Origin: Chrysophaeum taylorii
Taxonomy: Eukaryota; Sar; Pelagophyceae; Pelagomonadales; Pelagomonadaceae
NCBI GenBank assembly: GCA_029834535.1
Contig: JAQMWT010000526.1
Location: 124,001-188,000 of the forward strand
Direction: 5' to 3'
DNA length: 64,000 nt
The translations under genes were made by a program, and so were the position numbers. Each line of letters begins with the position of its first letter. Positions within the stretch are counted from its first letter, which is position 1. This document shows positions 49,470-60,115 of the stretch, one piece after another. The notes below the pieces were generated by a model, which worked only from the letters and a program-made list of their open reading frames with translations, had not been told where the DNA came from and did not search any database.

Positions 49470-50675
49470 GTTGTCGTCGTCGGCGTCGTCGTAAGCTGCC
49501 TCGACGTCGGCCTCGACGTCGTCCTCATCGTCGTGGAGACCGTCTTCGCCGTACTCACGGAAGTCGTCGTCCAGGTCGCCGAGGTCGCCGCCGAGGTCTC
49601 CTCCTCTCGCGCCTTGACTCTTGGTGCCTTGTCCACCACCGTTGACTTGCTGTTTCCCCTGCTTGGTCTCGTCGTCGTTGCCGTCAGTTTGTTGCCAGGC
49701 TGGCCGGAAGACGCCGAAGTCGCGCTGCAATCGTAGAAAGTCGTGGACTGCGTAGCCCGAAACGACGGCGCGCACGTCCAAACGAATGACTTGTGACACC
49801 CAATACATTGAAAAAAAGGACGGCCTCGGTGAGTGCGGATTCTATCGGGGAGTCGTCGCAGGCAACTGAGCGCACGAAGCGGCGCGCGGACGTCCAGGAC
49901 ATGGCGAAGGCCGTTTGGAGCGACAACGCGGCGAAGACCAACCGAGCTTTGACGCCAACGGATCTTCTGAAAAACTGGACGGCGACGCCGACCAAGGCGT
50001 CGAAGAAGGCCTCGGGGTGCTGGGATTCCGGCGGGAACATCGTCCGGGCAGTCGGGGCAGTATGTGGTACAGACAAAGACTACGACGAAGCTAAGCCAAA
50101 AAAGGTGCGGCCTCGTTCGAAGCTGCCGCGGTGCTTTTCGAACAGAGCGACGACGAGAGCAGCCGCTGTCAGAAAGGCCACGACAGAAACGCCCCAGGCG
50201 CCGACGACCTCGCCGTGGCGGAAGCGAACGCGACTCTTCGGCCGCGGCGCGGGTCGAAAATCAGGCTCGCCGCGAGACCCGCCGCCACGAAGCCTGCAGC
50301 CACTGCTCCAGTCCCTTCAATCCCCGACAACCAGCACTTCCAGCCGCCGCTTCTCAGCCAGCTCGGCGCGCTCCACGCGACGATGAGATGAGCGACAAAG
50401 CCAAGAGCGTACGGCGCGTCGCGCGGCGTCTTCGGAAACTTCAACGAACTCGCCTCTGCCATGATCCGCGCCGGCGCCGACTGCACCGTCGAAGTCCCGG
50501 GCACCTTCCGCGGCGGCGACGAGAGCCTCTCATTGGAAGCCTTCTCCTCGACCGGGTCGCCATCGAGGTACTCCGACGCACGCCGCGACGCTTCACCCGC
50601 CTGCATCAACACCTCCTCGAAGTCCGCACTGTTCCGCAGCACGCGAAACGTCTCTTGACCATCCTCGATCTCCAT
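49470..50675 (-). pseudogene. Broken choline-transporter-like (CTL/SLC44, PNS1-type) gene
   Basis: From the ATG at 50675: a soluble head, then TPRDAPYALGFVAHLIVAWS (first span), GIEGTGAVAAGFVAAGLAAS (second span), WGVSVVAFLTAAALVVALF (third span), a FVFAALSLQTAFAMSW-like span (written LVFAALSLQTAFAMSW), and LFFNVLG followed by SQVIRLDVRAVVSGYAVHDF, which resembles the Q-x-x-x-x-V...VSG.F.TWYF region of PNS1/CTL proteins. At least two frame changes separate these pieces and no introns explain them. The 3' part is a hydrophilic low-complexity stretch that stops at the bacterial-looking segment, so the transporter core is incomplete. It probably was a plasma-membrane choline or related transporter. 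Confidence 0.55.
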
Positions 50676-50796
50676 ATCTCTTCAGCAGCAGCGAGCGTCC
50701 TCGGCGGTCAGCGCTCGGCAGCCACGTTGTTGTGTATTTTCAACGCAAGGGTAAAGCCTTCAGGCGGCGCCGTCGTCACTATTCTTGACTCCCTCT

Positions 50797-51200
50797 TATA
50801 ACCCTGCGATCGCTAACCGTTGGTTGCGATGGAGGACGGCGCCTAACACGCTTGCTCCCTCCGGCGGCCCCGGCCGTCGCGGAGTGAGACGGTGCCTGCT
50901 CGCCTCCCGGGCTGGCCGGTTAGCACCCGGAAGTCCGCGCTGGGATGGGGTTCGCTCGGTTGGGCAGAACGCGACGGACAGGTCGATTGTTCGTGGACCA
51001 ACACGTCCGCGGCCTGCGACGCTTTTGCACGACCTCGCATAAGACCGCGGTCCGCAGTGGCGGTCCACCATCAACAAGTCCGTCCTCGTCCCTCGCCTCT
51101 GCCCCAACTGCGTGATTTTCCTCAGTGATTCCGTACCGGCTCCTGCCGGTCCGGCCTAGCTCCCGTGCTCGGGAGAGGTCTGAAGTCAAGTAGTCTTCTC
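50797..51200 (-). repeat. Left terminal inverted repeat
   Basis: Reads ggttgcgatggaggacggcg, then cgcctcccgggctggccggt, cgctgggatggggttcgctc, and ends cggctcctgccggtccggcc then gctcgggagaggtctgaagt. The reverse complement matches the solo copy at 19783 very closely and the right repeat more loosely. Confidence 0.85.
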
Positions 51201-51386
51201 TCATTCGAATCTCTCTATCTTTCGATTAACTTATTAGTGACAACCATGTTTTTTTCGATGAGCTGCAAGTTGTAGTTTGAAACATACCTCGAACCTTCGC
51301 AAGGCCACCGCGCCCGCCACAGGCCTCTCTGAGCGCGCGTTGAACGTTCAAAACGTCGGAGGGTAGGGACCACCGCCGGCCAAGGC

Positions 51387-54300
51387 TGCGAAGAAGCCCG
51401 CTGCGCGGCGCCAGCGACGCAGCGACCTGCGAGACGGCGAGTGCGTTTGCTGCACGAACAAACTCCAAGGCGGGGGGGCGGGGGAGTCCCTCGACTTGGG
51501 GAGTATTCTGTCGGTGACGGGCGAACTTCCCGTCACCTTCTACGCGTGCTCGGCTGTCTGCCGGAAGGACTTCGCGCCAACGAAAGCCTATTCAAGAGAG
51601 GTGCGCGCAATCCGCCGCCGACTCTCCGACGCGCTCACGCGGCATCTGAACACAGACATTCGGGTTGGCGACGCGGTCCACGTCTTCGAGGATCTATCGC
51701 CCCACCGTAACGTCCACGATTGCGACGGCACGGTCGAATCGCTCCACTACGACTCGAGCTTGGGGACAGTGATGTTCACGGTGAACACCATCACGAACGG
51801 CACCGTCAAGGTGGGCTTGCAGGGGCTCGAGTCGCGCGGCATATCTCAGTCCACCGCCGCCTTGCTGCTGTCGCCGCCGCCGAAGCGAAATTCGATGTCG
51901 GGAGGGCCGCCGCGTAGCCCGACCACGAAGGAGCTCAAACGGCTCCTGTCGCAACTCGAGAAGAAATTAGCGACGTTGCGCGCCAGCCTCGAGTCGCAGT
52001 CCGACCGCGCATTGCAGGCGGAGAGAGACCACGACGCAGCGCACGACGACGCTCTCAACGCTGAGGTGGTGTGCGGCGGCGGAGGAGCGCCGAGAGCAGG
52101 CCGAGTTGCAGCAGCTGGCGAAGGCTGTCGGTGTCGCGGCAGCTCGAGAGGAGCGGCTCAAGGTGCTGATCAACCGACACAAAGACGCCAAGTCCAAGCA
52201 GCGCTCCCGCGACGCCGAGAAGCTCGAAGCCAAGATTGCCGAGCTCGAGGCCACCCGGCAGCAGACGGACGAGGTGGCCAAGGAAGCGGCCGCGGCCGCC
52301 GAGAGACGTACCCGTGCTCGGCTCTCGCGTTCGAACCCGAATGAGTATTGCAAGCTCCAGTGCAGGTATGCCGACGTCAACAAAGCTCAACCGCGAGCTT
52401 CAACTGGATCTCTTCGCCGCCGAAGGGCGCGCCGAGGCCAAGGAGGAGGAGGTCGGGCGACTGCAAAAGCGAGTCGAAGAGCTTGAGCACCAACGGACAC
52501 AGATCTGGGTACCTTCGAAGCCGGCGGGCGCCGGTGCCGGCTCTGGGACGCCCTGGACGTCCAAGCTCCGGCAGCTGTACATGAAGCTTTTGGCACTTCG
52601 CGTGCCACCGGCCAAGATCTCCGAGGCTGTCGCGTCGGTCGTCTTAGCGGTGCTGGGTCCCGAGTTGGCCACGGAGCTCGAAATGCCGAGTACGGATTTC
52701 GCGTAAGCTGCGCGGCGAGATGGGCCCACTCCAGGAACTTCTGGTCGCCTTGGAGCTCAACGAATCCGGCGTCGCCTCGGTGGCCACGGACGCCTCGCCT
52801 ATGGACGGCATCGAGATCGGGACGGCGCACATCACGACCAAGAACGGCAAGGACATGACGCTGCCACGCCACTCTCACCTCCAAAGAGGTCATGGGTGCC
52901 TTATACGCCCGCGCCGTCATAGAAGACAAGTTTACCGTCCCTTTCCGCTTCTTTGCAGCCTCTACGGAGCTCGAGGGCTTGACCGTCCTGGACATGGCGC
53001 CGATCCTCGACGAGACGCGCGCCTTCTTCTGCACCTGCATCGACAACCCCGACAAGGTAGCTACTCTCGACTACCAGGCCTTCGACGTCAATGAGGAGAT
53101 CGAGGCCTACCAGGAGTTTTCGGCCGTCCGCTCTGAGTCAACGAAACGCTCAGTCGGTGGCATGACCTCGATCCGCGACGTCGCGGCCGTCCGCGACATC
53201 ATCTTCGGTGAGCTCGACCCGCAGATCAAGGGTGTCATGTTCAAGATCATTAAGGCCTGGGGCGAGGGGTGCCTCCACACCTTCCTTCGACAATGGTCAG
53301 GCGACGCGCTATGTGGACGGCGGCGAGCTGGCCAAGGCGAACCAGACAGATGAGCTCAAGACGGCGTACGCTGGCTCGAAACGTCATACGAACCGCTGCG
53401 AAAGCCAATTTGGAGGCGCCAAGTACCACGGCAGAATCTTCCCCTCGAGCAACATCGCGAGCATCTCCGGTGTCATTGCCTGCGGTAAGGATGGTATGTT
53501 TGGCCGGCTTGGTGACTCAATCCGTGCCCAGCGTAGCACGCAGGTCGACGACAACGGCGCGAGCGGGTCGACCGTGAAGCGCCGGCGCAAGGCTGAGCAG
53601 AGCGATGGAGTGCTGGGCGAGCTCTCACCCCAGCTCGCGGCGGCGGCGCTCGAGACTTCTCGCCGCTCACGTGCAGATTGGACAGCCGACGCGGGGGCTC
53701 TGCACGAAGCTGCCCAAGAGCGCCGTCGCGACAAGGATCGAGAGGAACGGGAGAATGCGCTCAACCGCCAAGTCGAGGCTTTGGCAAAGGCCAAGTCGGC
53801 CCTCGAGGTCACGCCCATCATCGTCGAATCGGATCTCCACGATGGTCGCGTGAGTCTGCAAAAAATCACTCTCGAGCTTTCCACTTACCTTGCTTCGCTC
53901 TCGTCGGACGGAGATCGATCCCGCGTGCTGACTGGGCAGACCGAGCGCTATGTGTTGGGTATGGGGCTGAAAGAGCTCCGGCCCAAGTCCTACACGTCGA
54001 CGACCGACGCAAATATCGGGAAGGCCGGCAGCACGGTAAACGTGACCTTCCTGACCGAAATACTGGAGCGGATTATTTCGACCATCGAATCTGAGAAGCT
54101 CCCGTTAGTGTATGAGGCCGCGGTGGCATCGGAGCAGCGACGGTGCTTGCCCGAGTTTGGTACATCGACCGATCTCCGTCGTTCTCTCGGGGCCCGTCGC
54201 CTCGCGAGCGACGAGGATCTCCATGCCCAAGCCGACGAGCGAATCGCGAAGCGGAAGCGACCTGCAGCTCCGACACGACAGCGATGCCGACGTTCGACGA

Positions 54301-54613
54301 CAATCTGATCGGCAAACGCGTGGAGGTGCTGACGAAGTTCGACGGGTACGAAGATCTCTACTGGAATCGGGGCGTTATCGATGCAGTCAGCAAACTCGGG
54401 ATGGACGGCCGGCAACGTCGTTACGGCTGGATATACATCGTCTACGAGAGGGAGGATAAAGAGACTTGGTTCAACGCGAACCGCCCCTCGTACTTCAACG
54501 GCTCCAAGGCCAACTCTTGGCGCTTTGTAATGGACCTTGAACCTTTCGTCGACGTGGAAGACTATCCCGAGCGCCCGCAAGCTGAGCCCATTGACGAAGA
54601 CGACGATTCGTGA
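51387..54613 (+). pseudogene. Transposase-like gene of the TIR element
   Basis: N-terminal Cys pairs (GECVCCTNKLQ and FYACSAVCRKDF) look like a zinc finger. A folded domain follows, then a coiled coil (TTKELKRLLSQLEKKLATLR). The central part (WTSKLRQLYMKLLALRVPPA, GTAHITTKNGKDMTLPR, KVATLDYQAFDVNEEIEAYQ) and RHTNRCESQFGGAKYHGRIF resemble a transposase core with its late acidic residue. The last 100 residues (LIGKRVEVLTKFDG, LYWNRGVIDAVSK, YGWIYIVYE, NSWRFVMDLEP) look like a Tudor/chromo-type beta barrel. No ATG heads the frame and about three frame changes interrupt it. Superfamily not assigned; KDZ or Kolobok-like is possible. Confidence 0.6.
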
Positions 54614-54949
54614 CGTCCCGACCACAACAGGCCCCAAGACGAGCCACGGACAGGCCCGGACTAGCCGAGGTCGCGTCTCCGACTCACTTCCTCGCTCCAA
54701 ACTCAACGGCACCCTCCCCCCAGCTGCCCTGCGCATTGTTGACGCCGCAACGCGTCTTAGCACCTCACGTGTATCGTATAATGCCCAGAACGGCGCCTCC
54801 GATGGCCAAGCAGGACGATTATCAGCGCTAGCAGTGCTGAAATTGGAGATATGAAGCCCGGACCACCGCAGAGTGTCTCCCTTGCATGTATCTCCCGCGA
54901 TCATTAAAAAACCCCGCGAGTTGTTCGCTGTGGCCGTGCACCCCCCCAA

Positions 54950-55320
54950 GTTTCTAAACTAACTAACTTCAGACCTCTCCCGAGCATGGGAGCCAGGCCG
55001 GACCAACAGGAGCCAGTCCGGAATCACGGGCCTGTAGACGAGGAGCGCCGAAAGGTCGGTCGGCGGAGAGTGACCATCACGCTTGTCGCCATGCGACGAG
55101 GAGACCGCGATGTGACTGACAACCAACTCGTCGATAACCTTCCGTCTTCGCCCCCCGGCCATACCCCGTCCCACTGCGAACGTTCCGGCTGCCAACCGGC
55201 CCGCCCGGGAGGCGAATAGGTGCCAACCTACGCCGGGAGGGCGGATGCCCTCGCAAGGCTCAGGATTCATGAGGCACCGTCCTCCATCGCAACCGCAGTC
55301 GACGATCAGGGTAAGGGACA
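54950..55320 (+). repeat. Right terminal inverted repeat
   Basis: Begins aactaacttcagacctctcc cgagcatggg and ends caccgtcctccatcgcaacc...gatcagggtaag. Middle part has diverged or been replaced relative to the left repeat (about 120 bp with no clear match), while both ends match well. Confidence 0.8.
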
Positions 55321-55388
55321 AGTTTCTAAAATAGCCCAGTAGTGTATGAATTGCAGGGTTCGAGTTCGGGTTCTGGTTCGGGTTGAAA

Positions 55389-56453
55389 ATGGTTCACATG
55401 AGCGACGAGGTCCCGGTCGTGGACATCGCGGAGTTCGTGAAAACGGGGGCAAGCCCCGCGTGCGCGGAGGTCGCCGAAGCGCTGCACAAATATGGGTGCC
55501 TCGTCGTACGCGATCCGCGCGTCGAACCCGCCCATAACGAGCTGTTTCTCGACATGATGGAGCGGTACTTCTCGCAGTCTGATGGGGTGACGGACGCGCG
55601 GCCCGAGCTCCACTACCAGGTTGGGGTGACCCCCTCGGGTGTCGAGAAGGCGCGGAACCACTGCGGGCTCGCCCACAAGCTCAAATCTGAGGGTTATGGT
55701 CCGTTGTCCGAGTGCCCGCCGCATCCCGATTCCAAATGGCGGTTCTTCTGGCGCATTGGTCCTCGGCCCGCCAAGACGGCGTTCGCCGACCTCAATGCAG
55801 CGCCGGTCGTGCCGGCGGGGTTCGAAGAGGAGTGGGGCCGAACGATGGACGCTTGGGGTGACGCGCTCGTCGAGACCGCCGAGACCGTCGCGCGCATGGC
55901 TGCCCTCGGGTTTGGGATGAAGCAAGAGACTGCCATCTCGGACCTCATGGACTTGGGCCCCCATCTTCTCGCACCTACGGGCTCCGACCTCTCCGACCTC
56001 GATGGCCGAGACGAGTCCAAGCCCAAGCGTGGAGCCGTCCTCGCGGCGTTTCACTACGACCTCAACCTCCTCACCGTGCACGGCAAGTCGAGGTTTCCCG
56101 GCCTCGCGATCTGGCGTCGCGACGGCGTCAAGTGCGCGCCCAAGATCCCAGAGGGCTGTCTCCTCGTCCAGGCAGGCAAACAGCTTGAGTGGCTCACGGG
56201 CGGCCACGTCCTCGCGGGCTTCCACGAGGTCATTGCGAACGACGCCGCGGCCCGGGCGGCAGAGAAGGCCAGGGCCGACGCGAAACCTACTTGGCGCGTC
56301 TCGTCGACGTGCTTCTCCCACGTTGCCTACGACCGCGACCTCTCGCCGCTCCCGCCCTTCGACACCCCCGACGCCACCATGCGTTTCCCCACCACCAAGG
56401 CCGGCACCCAGGTCATGGACGAGCTCAACGCGATCAAACTCGTAGTTTCCTGA
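55389..56453 (+). CDS. 2-oxoglutarate/Fe(II)-dependent dioxygenase, isopenicillin-N-synthase-like fold
   Basis: 354 aa from the ATG at 55389. The N-terminus VPVVDIAEFVKTG is typical of the DIOX_N domain. The HxD iron ligands are in AAFHYDLNLLTVHG (about residue 221), the distal histidine is in GGHVLAGFHEVI (about 275), and the 2-oxoglutarate-binding Arg-x-Ser is RVSSTCF (about 303). The core has an insertion-rich middle region rich in Trp and Arg. The substrate cannot be predicted; relatives oxidise small secondary metabolites or amino-acid derivatives. Stop lies 104 bp from the convergent lumen-protein stop. No intron seen. Confidence 0.9.
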   Translation: MVHMSDEVPVVDIAEFVKTGASPACAEVAEALHKYGCLVVRDPRVEPAHNELFLDMMERYFSQSDGVTDARPELHYQVGVTPSGVEKARNHCGLAHKLKSEGYGPLSECPPHPDSKWRFFWRIGPRPAKTAFADLNAAPVVPAGFEEEWGRTMDAWGDALVETAETVARMAALGFGMKQETAISDLMDLGPHLLAPTGSDLSDLDGRDESKPKRGAVLAAFHYDLNLLTVHGKSRFPGLAIWRRDGVKCAPKIPEGCLLVQAGKQLEWLTGGHVLAGFHEVIANDAAARAAEKARADAKPTWRVSSTCFSHVAYDRDLSPLPPFDTPDATMRFPTTKAGTQVMDELNAIKLVVS

Positions 56454-56557
56454 AGAAACAAGTACGTATTTAGGCGGGGAGGGGAGCCATGCAGGGGTGG
56501 GAAATACGAACAGGGGGAGGGGCCTGCCTCTCCGTCCCGTCGTCGGAAGGAACACAG

Positions 56558-57136
56558 CTACCGAGGATACTTCGCGAGCCAGGTGCCAAGCTCGCGGTCG
56601 GCGGCTCTAAGCGCCCTGAGCGAGTAGTCGATCTTGGCAGGCGTGTAGGCCTGGGCGAGTTTCGGCTCGTAGCTCTTTGTGAGCTTGTCGAAGGCGTCGA
56701 ATTCCACGACGGACGCGAGGTATTCGAGGGCGTCCCTCGCGTGCGGGGCGAAGGCGTCGTTGAGGCGCGAGGCGTCGGCGAGGCACGCGCGGAGCGGACC
56801 GTTGAGGAGAGTTTTGGCCGTCGGCCGCAGGGAGTTGGGGTCGCCCGTTTTCTCGACGCCGGCGATCGTGTTGGCGATCGTTTGGCGTGCGGCGGTCGCT
56901 ACGGCGAAACAGTCGGCGGCTTCCGCAGGCCGCGTCGCCAAGGCTGTGACGGCGCCCGCGACGGCGCCGCGCCTCGGGAACCCGTCAACTCCACTGATCA
57001 TCGCGTGCCGTCGCACGCTGGCCGCCAAACGCAGCGCGTTCCTCGAGGGCGACGGAGTGACGAGCGCCTTGACTTGGACAATCACCACCAAAACCGTCAC
57101 GAACCCATTTTTACTTGGACTTCTTCGCGCGACCAT
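56558..57136 (-). CDS. Putative thylakoid-lumen protein with a twin-arginine signal
   Basis: 192 aa from the ATG at 57136. First hydrophobic stretch (FVTVLVVIVQVKALVTPS) fits an ER-type signal of a complex plastid; a basic transit-like region follows; then FPRRGAVAGAVTALATRPAEA ends the presequence with the twin Arg and an AEA cleavage site of Tat substrates. The mature part (about 120 aa) is helical, starting DCFAVATAARQTIANTIAG and ending ADRELGTWLAKYPR, and could be a four-helix bundle like PsbQ, though I see no diagnostic motif. It shares a 60-bp spacer with the divergent ketopantoate reductase. Confidence 0.7.
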   Translation of the reverse strand: MVARRSPSKNGFVTVLVVIVQVKALVTPSPSRNALRLAASVRRHAMISGVDGFPRRGAVAGAVTALATRPAEAADCFAVATAARQTIANTIAGVEKTGDPNSLRPTAKTLLNGPLRACLADASRLNDAFAPHARDALEYLASVVEFDAFDKLTKSYEPKLAQAYTPAKIDYSLRALRAADRELGTWLAKYPR

Positions 57137-57196
57137 GTTCACTCAACGAGGGGTTAGCGTGATGTCAAGAATCCACGTATCCAGTAGTTGGCGAGG
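57137..57196. promoter_or_regulatory. 60-bp bidirectional spacer
   Basis: Only 60 bp separate the divergent start codons of the lumen protein and the ketopantoate reductase, the shortest such spacer in the window. Confidence 0.5.
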
Positions 57197-58232
57197 ATGC
57201 GGCAGAAGATTGGCGTCGTTGGCGCTGGCGCCGTCGGTACGTCGGACTCGTCCCCTCCGGTAAAATAAGGATGGCGCCGTAGGCACGTACTTTGGCGTGC
57301 GGCTCGCCGAGCTTGGGCACGACGTGCGGTTCTTGCTAAAGTCAGGCCGCGCTGCCCCGCCTGTTTTTCGGGTCGAGAGCTGGCAAGGCGACTTCACGCT
57401 CGAACGGCCGCACGTCGCCCGCGAGCCCCGCGACCTCGGGGGTGACCTCGATTGGGTCTTCGTTTGCCTCAAGAGCACGTCGCTCGTCGACAACGGCGCT
57501 ATCCTCGACTCGCTCGTGACGCCGGCGATGGGCGATCGCACGCGCGTACAGCTCCTCATGAACGGCCTCGGCGCCGAGGAGCTCGCTGCCTCGCGCTACG
57601 GCGCAAATCGTGTCCACGGCGGCCTCGTCTACGGCGGCCTCACGAGGCTCGAGACGGGCCGCGTGCGGCACGAGGGCGTCGGCGCCGAGATTAGAGGCGG
57701 TAGCTTTGTCGACGACGACGACGAGCTCCACGCAGCCGCGTCGTTGTGGGCTGGGAGCCAGGCGGTCAATTACACGCCACAGCCCTGCTTGCTCGAGGCC
57801 CAGTGGTCCAAGCTCGCGTGGAATATCCCCTTTAATGGCCTCACCGTAGCCGCTGGCGGCGTCACCGTTCGCGACGTCTGGGAACGCCCAGACTTGCATG
57901 CCGCTGCGATCGGGCTCATGCGGGAAATCTGCGCGGCGGCCAACGCAAATCTCGAGGCTCGGGATAAGGCCCCACGCTTGGATGAATCCAAGGTCGTCGA
58001 CCAGCTCTCGGCCATCACCGACAAGATGGCCGCCGCTGACTACATCCCATCGACCACACTTGATTTCCGGGCGAACCAGCCCATGGAAATCGATCACATT
58101 TTCGTCGAGCCTCTCCGTCGCGCCGCCTCCCTCGACGTCCATACTCCGCGCCTCGAGCTCCTCGCTGGCCTCCTTCAGGTTATTGACGCGAAGCGCGCCG
58201 CCGCCGCCGCCGCCGCCCCCTCCTCCTCCTAG
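57197..58232 (+). CDS. Ketopantoate reductase (ApbA/PanE family), two exons
   Basis: Exon 1 57197-57236, intron 57237-57282 (46 nt, GTACGT...CGTAG), exon 2 57283-58232; 329 aa. Splicing completes the NADPH-binding loop: MRQKIGVVGAGAVG is joined to TYFGVRLAELGHDV. Further family landmarks are DWVFVCLKSTSL, LMNGLGAEE, the catalytic-Lys region WSKLAWNIPFNGL and a C-terminal RANQPMEIDHIF, which holds the substrate-binding acidic residue. The enzyme reduces 2-dehydropantoate to pantoate in pantothenate and CoA synthesis, although several paralogues act on other 2-oxo acids. Ends in an Ala/Ser-rich run. No targeting signal. Confidence 0.92.
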
Positions 58233-58542
58233 GATTTGCGAGACAAAAAGAAGAATTTCGGATGCCGAGCAGTTATGTTATTCAAACCAACGAGCGAGCA
58301 AAGCAGCAGCAAAGTAGTGAGGTATGTCCTCGCGCCGAAAGGTTGATAGAACCACCACAGTGCGTTAGAATAGTAATAAGCGTTTTTCTACCTTACCTCA
58401 AGAAAATGGTCGACGTGCCGCCGCGCACACGTCCACAACTTTGGTGGTTGTTGGAAGCGCGCCGACTTCATCAGCTTTGTGTCGTCGTGGTCGTTTCGAG
58501 GGTTCGAAAAGAAAGAAATGGGACGCTCGAAAGAAAGAAGGA

Positions 58543-58578
<36 letters not shown>

Positions 58579-58739
58579 AGGGCCTTTCGTCGTCGTTCTT
58601 TCTTTCGACATTTCCCACGAAGAATCCGAAAGGCTTAGGGTTACGCAGAACACAGAACACTTACAAGTTTCCGGAACGAAGCCTATGATGGGCCGTGTGG
58701 GAAGGTGATGAGTAATAAGCTAGGTGTGACGAGGGCGTG
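58233..58739. other. Intergenic region with a (GAAA)n microsatellite
   Basis: The microsatellite runs from about 58530 to 58579 with roughly twelve units. ORFs seen here on both strands are simply its translation plus flanks. The sulfotransferase promoter must lie in the last 150 bp. Confidence 0.7.
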
Positions 58740-60115
58740 ATGCGAATCTTGGTCGCGGCACTTTGCCTCGCTTGCGCGACAACGGCGTGCGTGTCTGTTC
58801 GAGTCGATTTTTTGTATACGACGACCGCAGGAAAGTGTCGGCGCCCAACGTGTCGCAGGCCGTGTCGAGATTTATGGTTATCACGCAGCCGCGGAGCGGG
58901 TCGACGTGGTTTGTCAAGTACTCGGAGCATTTCGCGCGCTGTTCGGGGGTTGTCACGACGGGCGAGATCATGCACCCCAAGGTCATCAAGCAGCTGTCGT
59001 CGCAGATATTGGGCAAGTCCATGACCGAGCAACCGAAACACGCCGACTATCTGCGGTACGTGAGGGGCGTGTTCGATGCGCTCGCGCAGGGCGATGGCTT
59101 GGGGGAGTCGCGGCACGCACAGCCGGAGCGAATCCGGGCCGTCGGATTCAAGCTCATGTACGCGCAGCTGCCGCAGATGGGTCCGGGGGCGCCCGTCGGC
59201 GACTCCGGGATGATGCGGAACGTCACGCTCAAGGGGCTCCTCAAATACGCCGCGATGAGCCGCGTCACAGTCATTCACCTCCACCGCGTTAACCACCTCG
59301 AGCGGCACATCTCGCTCGAGGCGATCCGTAAGAGCAATCTGACATACCACGACAACGGCCTCCCGACGCACTACTCGTTCGGCGGCAACACCGCCAAGAT
59401 CAGCCTCGACGCAACGGCGGCATTCCAGTTCGCGCGCGCCCAGCTCAAGCAGAACCAAAACCTTCAGCACTTCTTGGACCGGTACTGCGTCCAGTTTGGC
59501 GCGACGTGTCACACGGTCGCGTACGAACATCTCAGAGCCGAGCAGAGCGGCAAGCACTTCGCCGCGCTCCGCCACGCGCTTGGGGTCAAGACGTGCCACC
59601 TCAAACGCCCCACCAAACCCGTCATGGTCGAGGAGGACCCCGCGGCCAATTGGCTCCCGTGCGAGGACCGCGTCACCAACTGGTCGGAGGTTGCCGAGCG
59701 TTTTGAAAACTCCGTCTGGCTCGACATGTGCAAGAACGGAAACAAAATCCCGGAATGGCTCGAGGCCCTCGCCGACGACGGCCGCAAGCACGACGACGCA
59801 CCGCTTCTTCGCCTCGACCCGGCCGCCTTTGAGCGCGGCATCTTCGCGACTAACACCGACAACGATATCCCTCAGCCCTTTCCTCCACTCCCCTCTGTTG
59901 ACCGCACGAAATTTTTTGTCGCGACGGCCACTGGTCGCCTCGGCCTCCGCTCACCCCTTGCTCTCCCTGCTCCTCCTCCTCCTCCTCCTCCTCCTAGGCT
60001 CCAGCACAGCAATGCGCTTCGCCGGTCCTCGAGACCGCCCCTAGTCAACAAAAGACACTCTATGCCTCCGCCGAAGAGGCACAAGCGCACCGCCGCGATG
60101 ATGCGCGTTAAGTAA
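58740..60115 (+). CDS. Secreted or Golgi-lumen sulfotransferase, two exons
   Basis: Exon 1 58740-58786, intron 58787-58830 (44 nt, GTGCGT...CGCAG), exon 2 58831-60115; 443 aa. Exon 1 gives a clean signal peptide (MRILVAALCLACATTA) joined to KVSAPNVSQAVSRFMV. The PAPS-binding loop is VITQPRSGSTWFVKY and the 3'-phosphate site lies around SRVTVIHLHRVNHLERHIS. Conserved Trp/Cys pairs (NWLPCEDRVTNW) suggest disulfides in a lumenal enzyme. The C-terminus is proline-rich, then basic (PPPKRHKRTAAMMRVK). Likely sulfates a glycan or secreted substrate. It is a different subfamily from the sulfotransferase at 26.3 kb. Confidence 0.82.

Larger units (their letters stand above)
50797..55320 (+). mobile_element. 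DNA transposon with long terminal inverted repeats, superfamily uncertain
   Basis: A 4.5-kb unit bounded by inverted copies of one repeat: left 50797-51200 and right 54950-55320 in opposite orientation, the cttcagacctctcccgagca end facing inward in both. A long plus-strand gene (51387-54613) fills the interior. The outer ends read about (T)TACCCTG...gttgcgatggaggacgg; exact ends and the target-site duplication could not be fixed by eye. A near-identical solo repeat at 19783-20077 implies fairly recent movement. The gene itself is broken. Confidence 0.75.

Noticed and set aside
50797-51200. SINE interpretation of the 390-bp repeat
   Set aside because: No convincing A and B boxes, and inverted copies at both ends of one gene fit terminal repeats better.
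58388-58708. Several ORFs rich in Lys/Glu/Arg or Phe/Leu/Ser
   Set aside because: They are translations of the (GAAA)n microsatellite.
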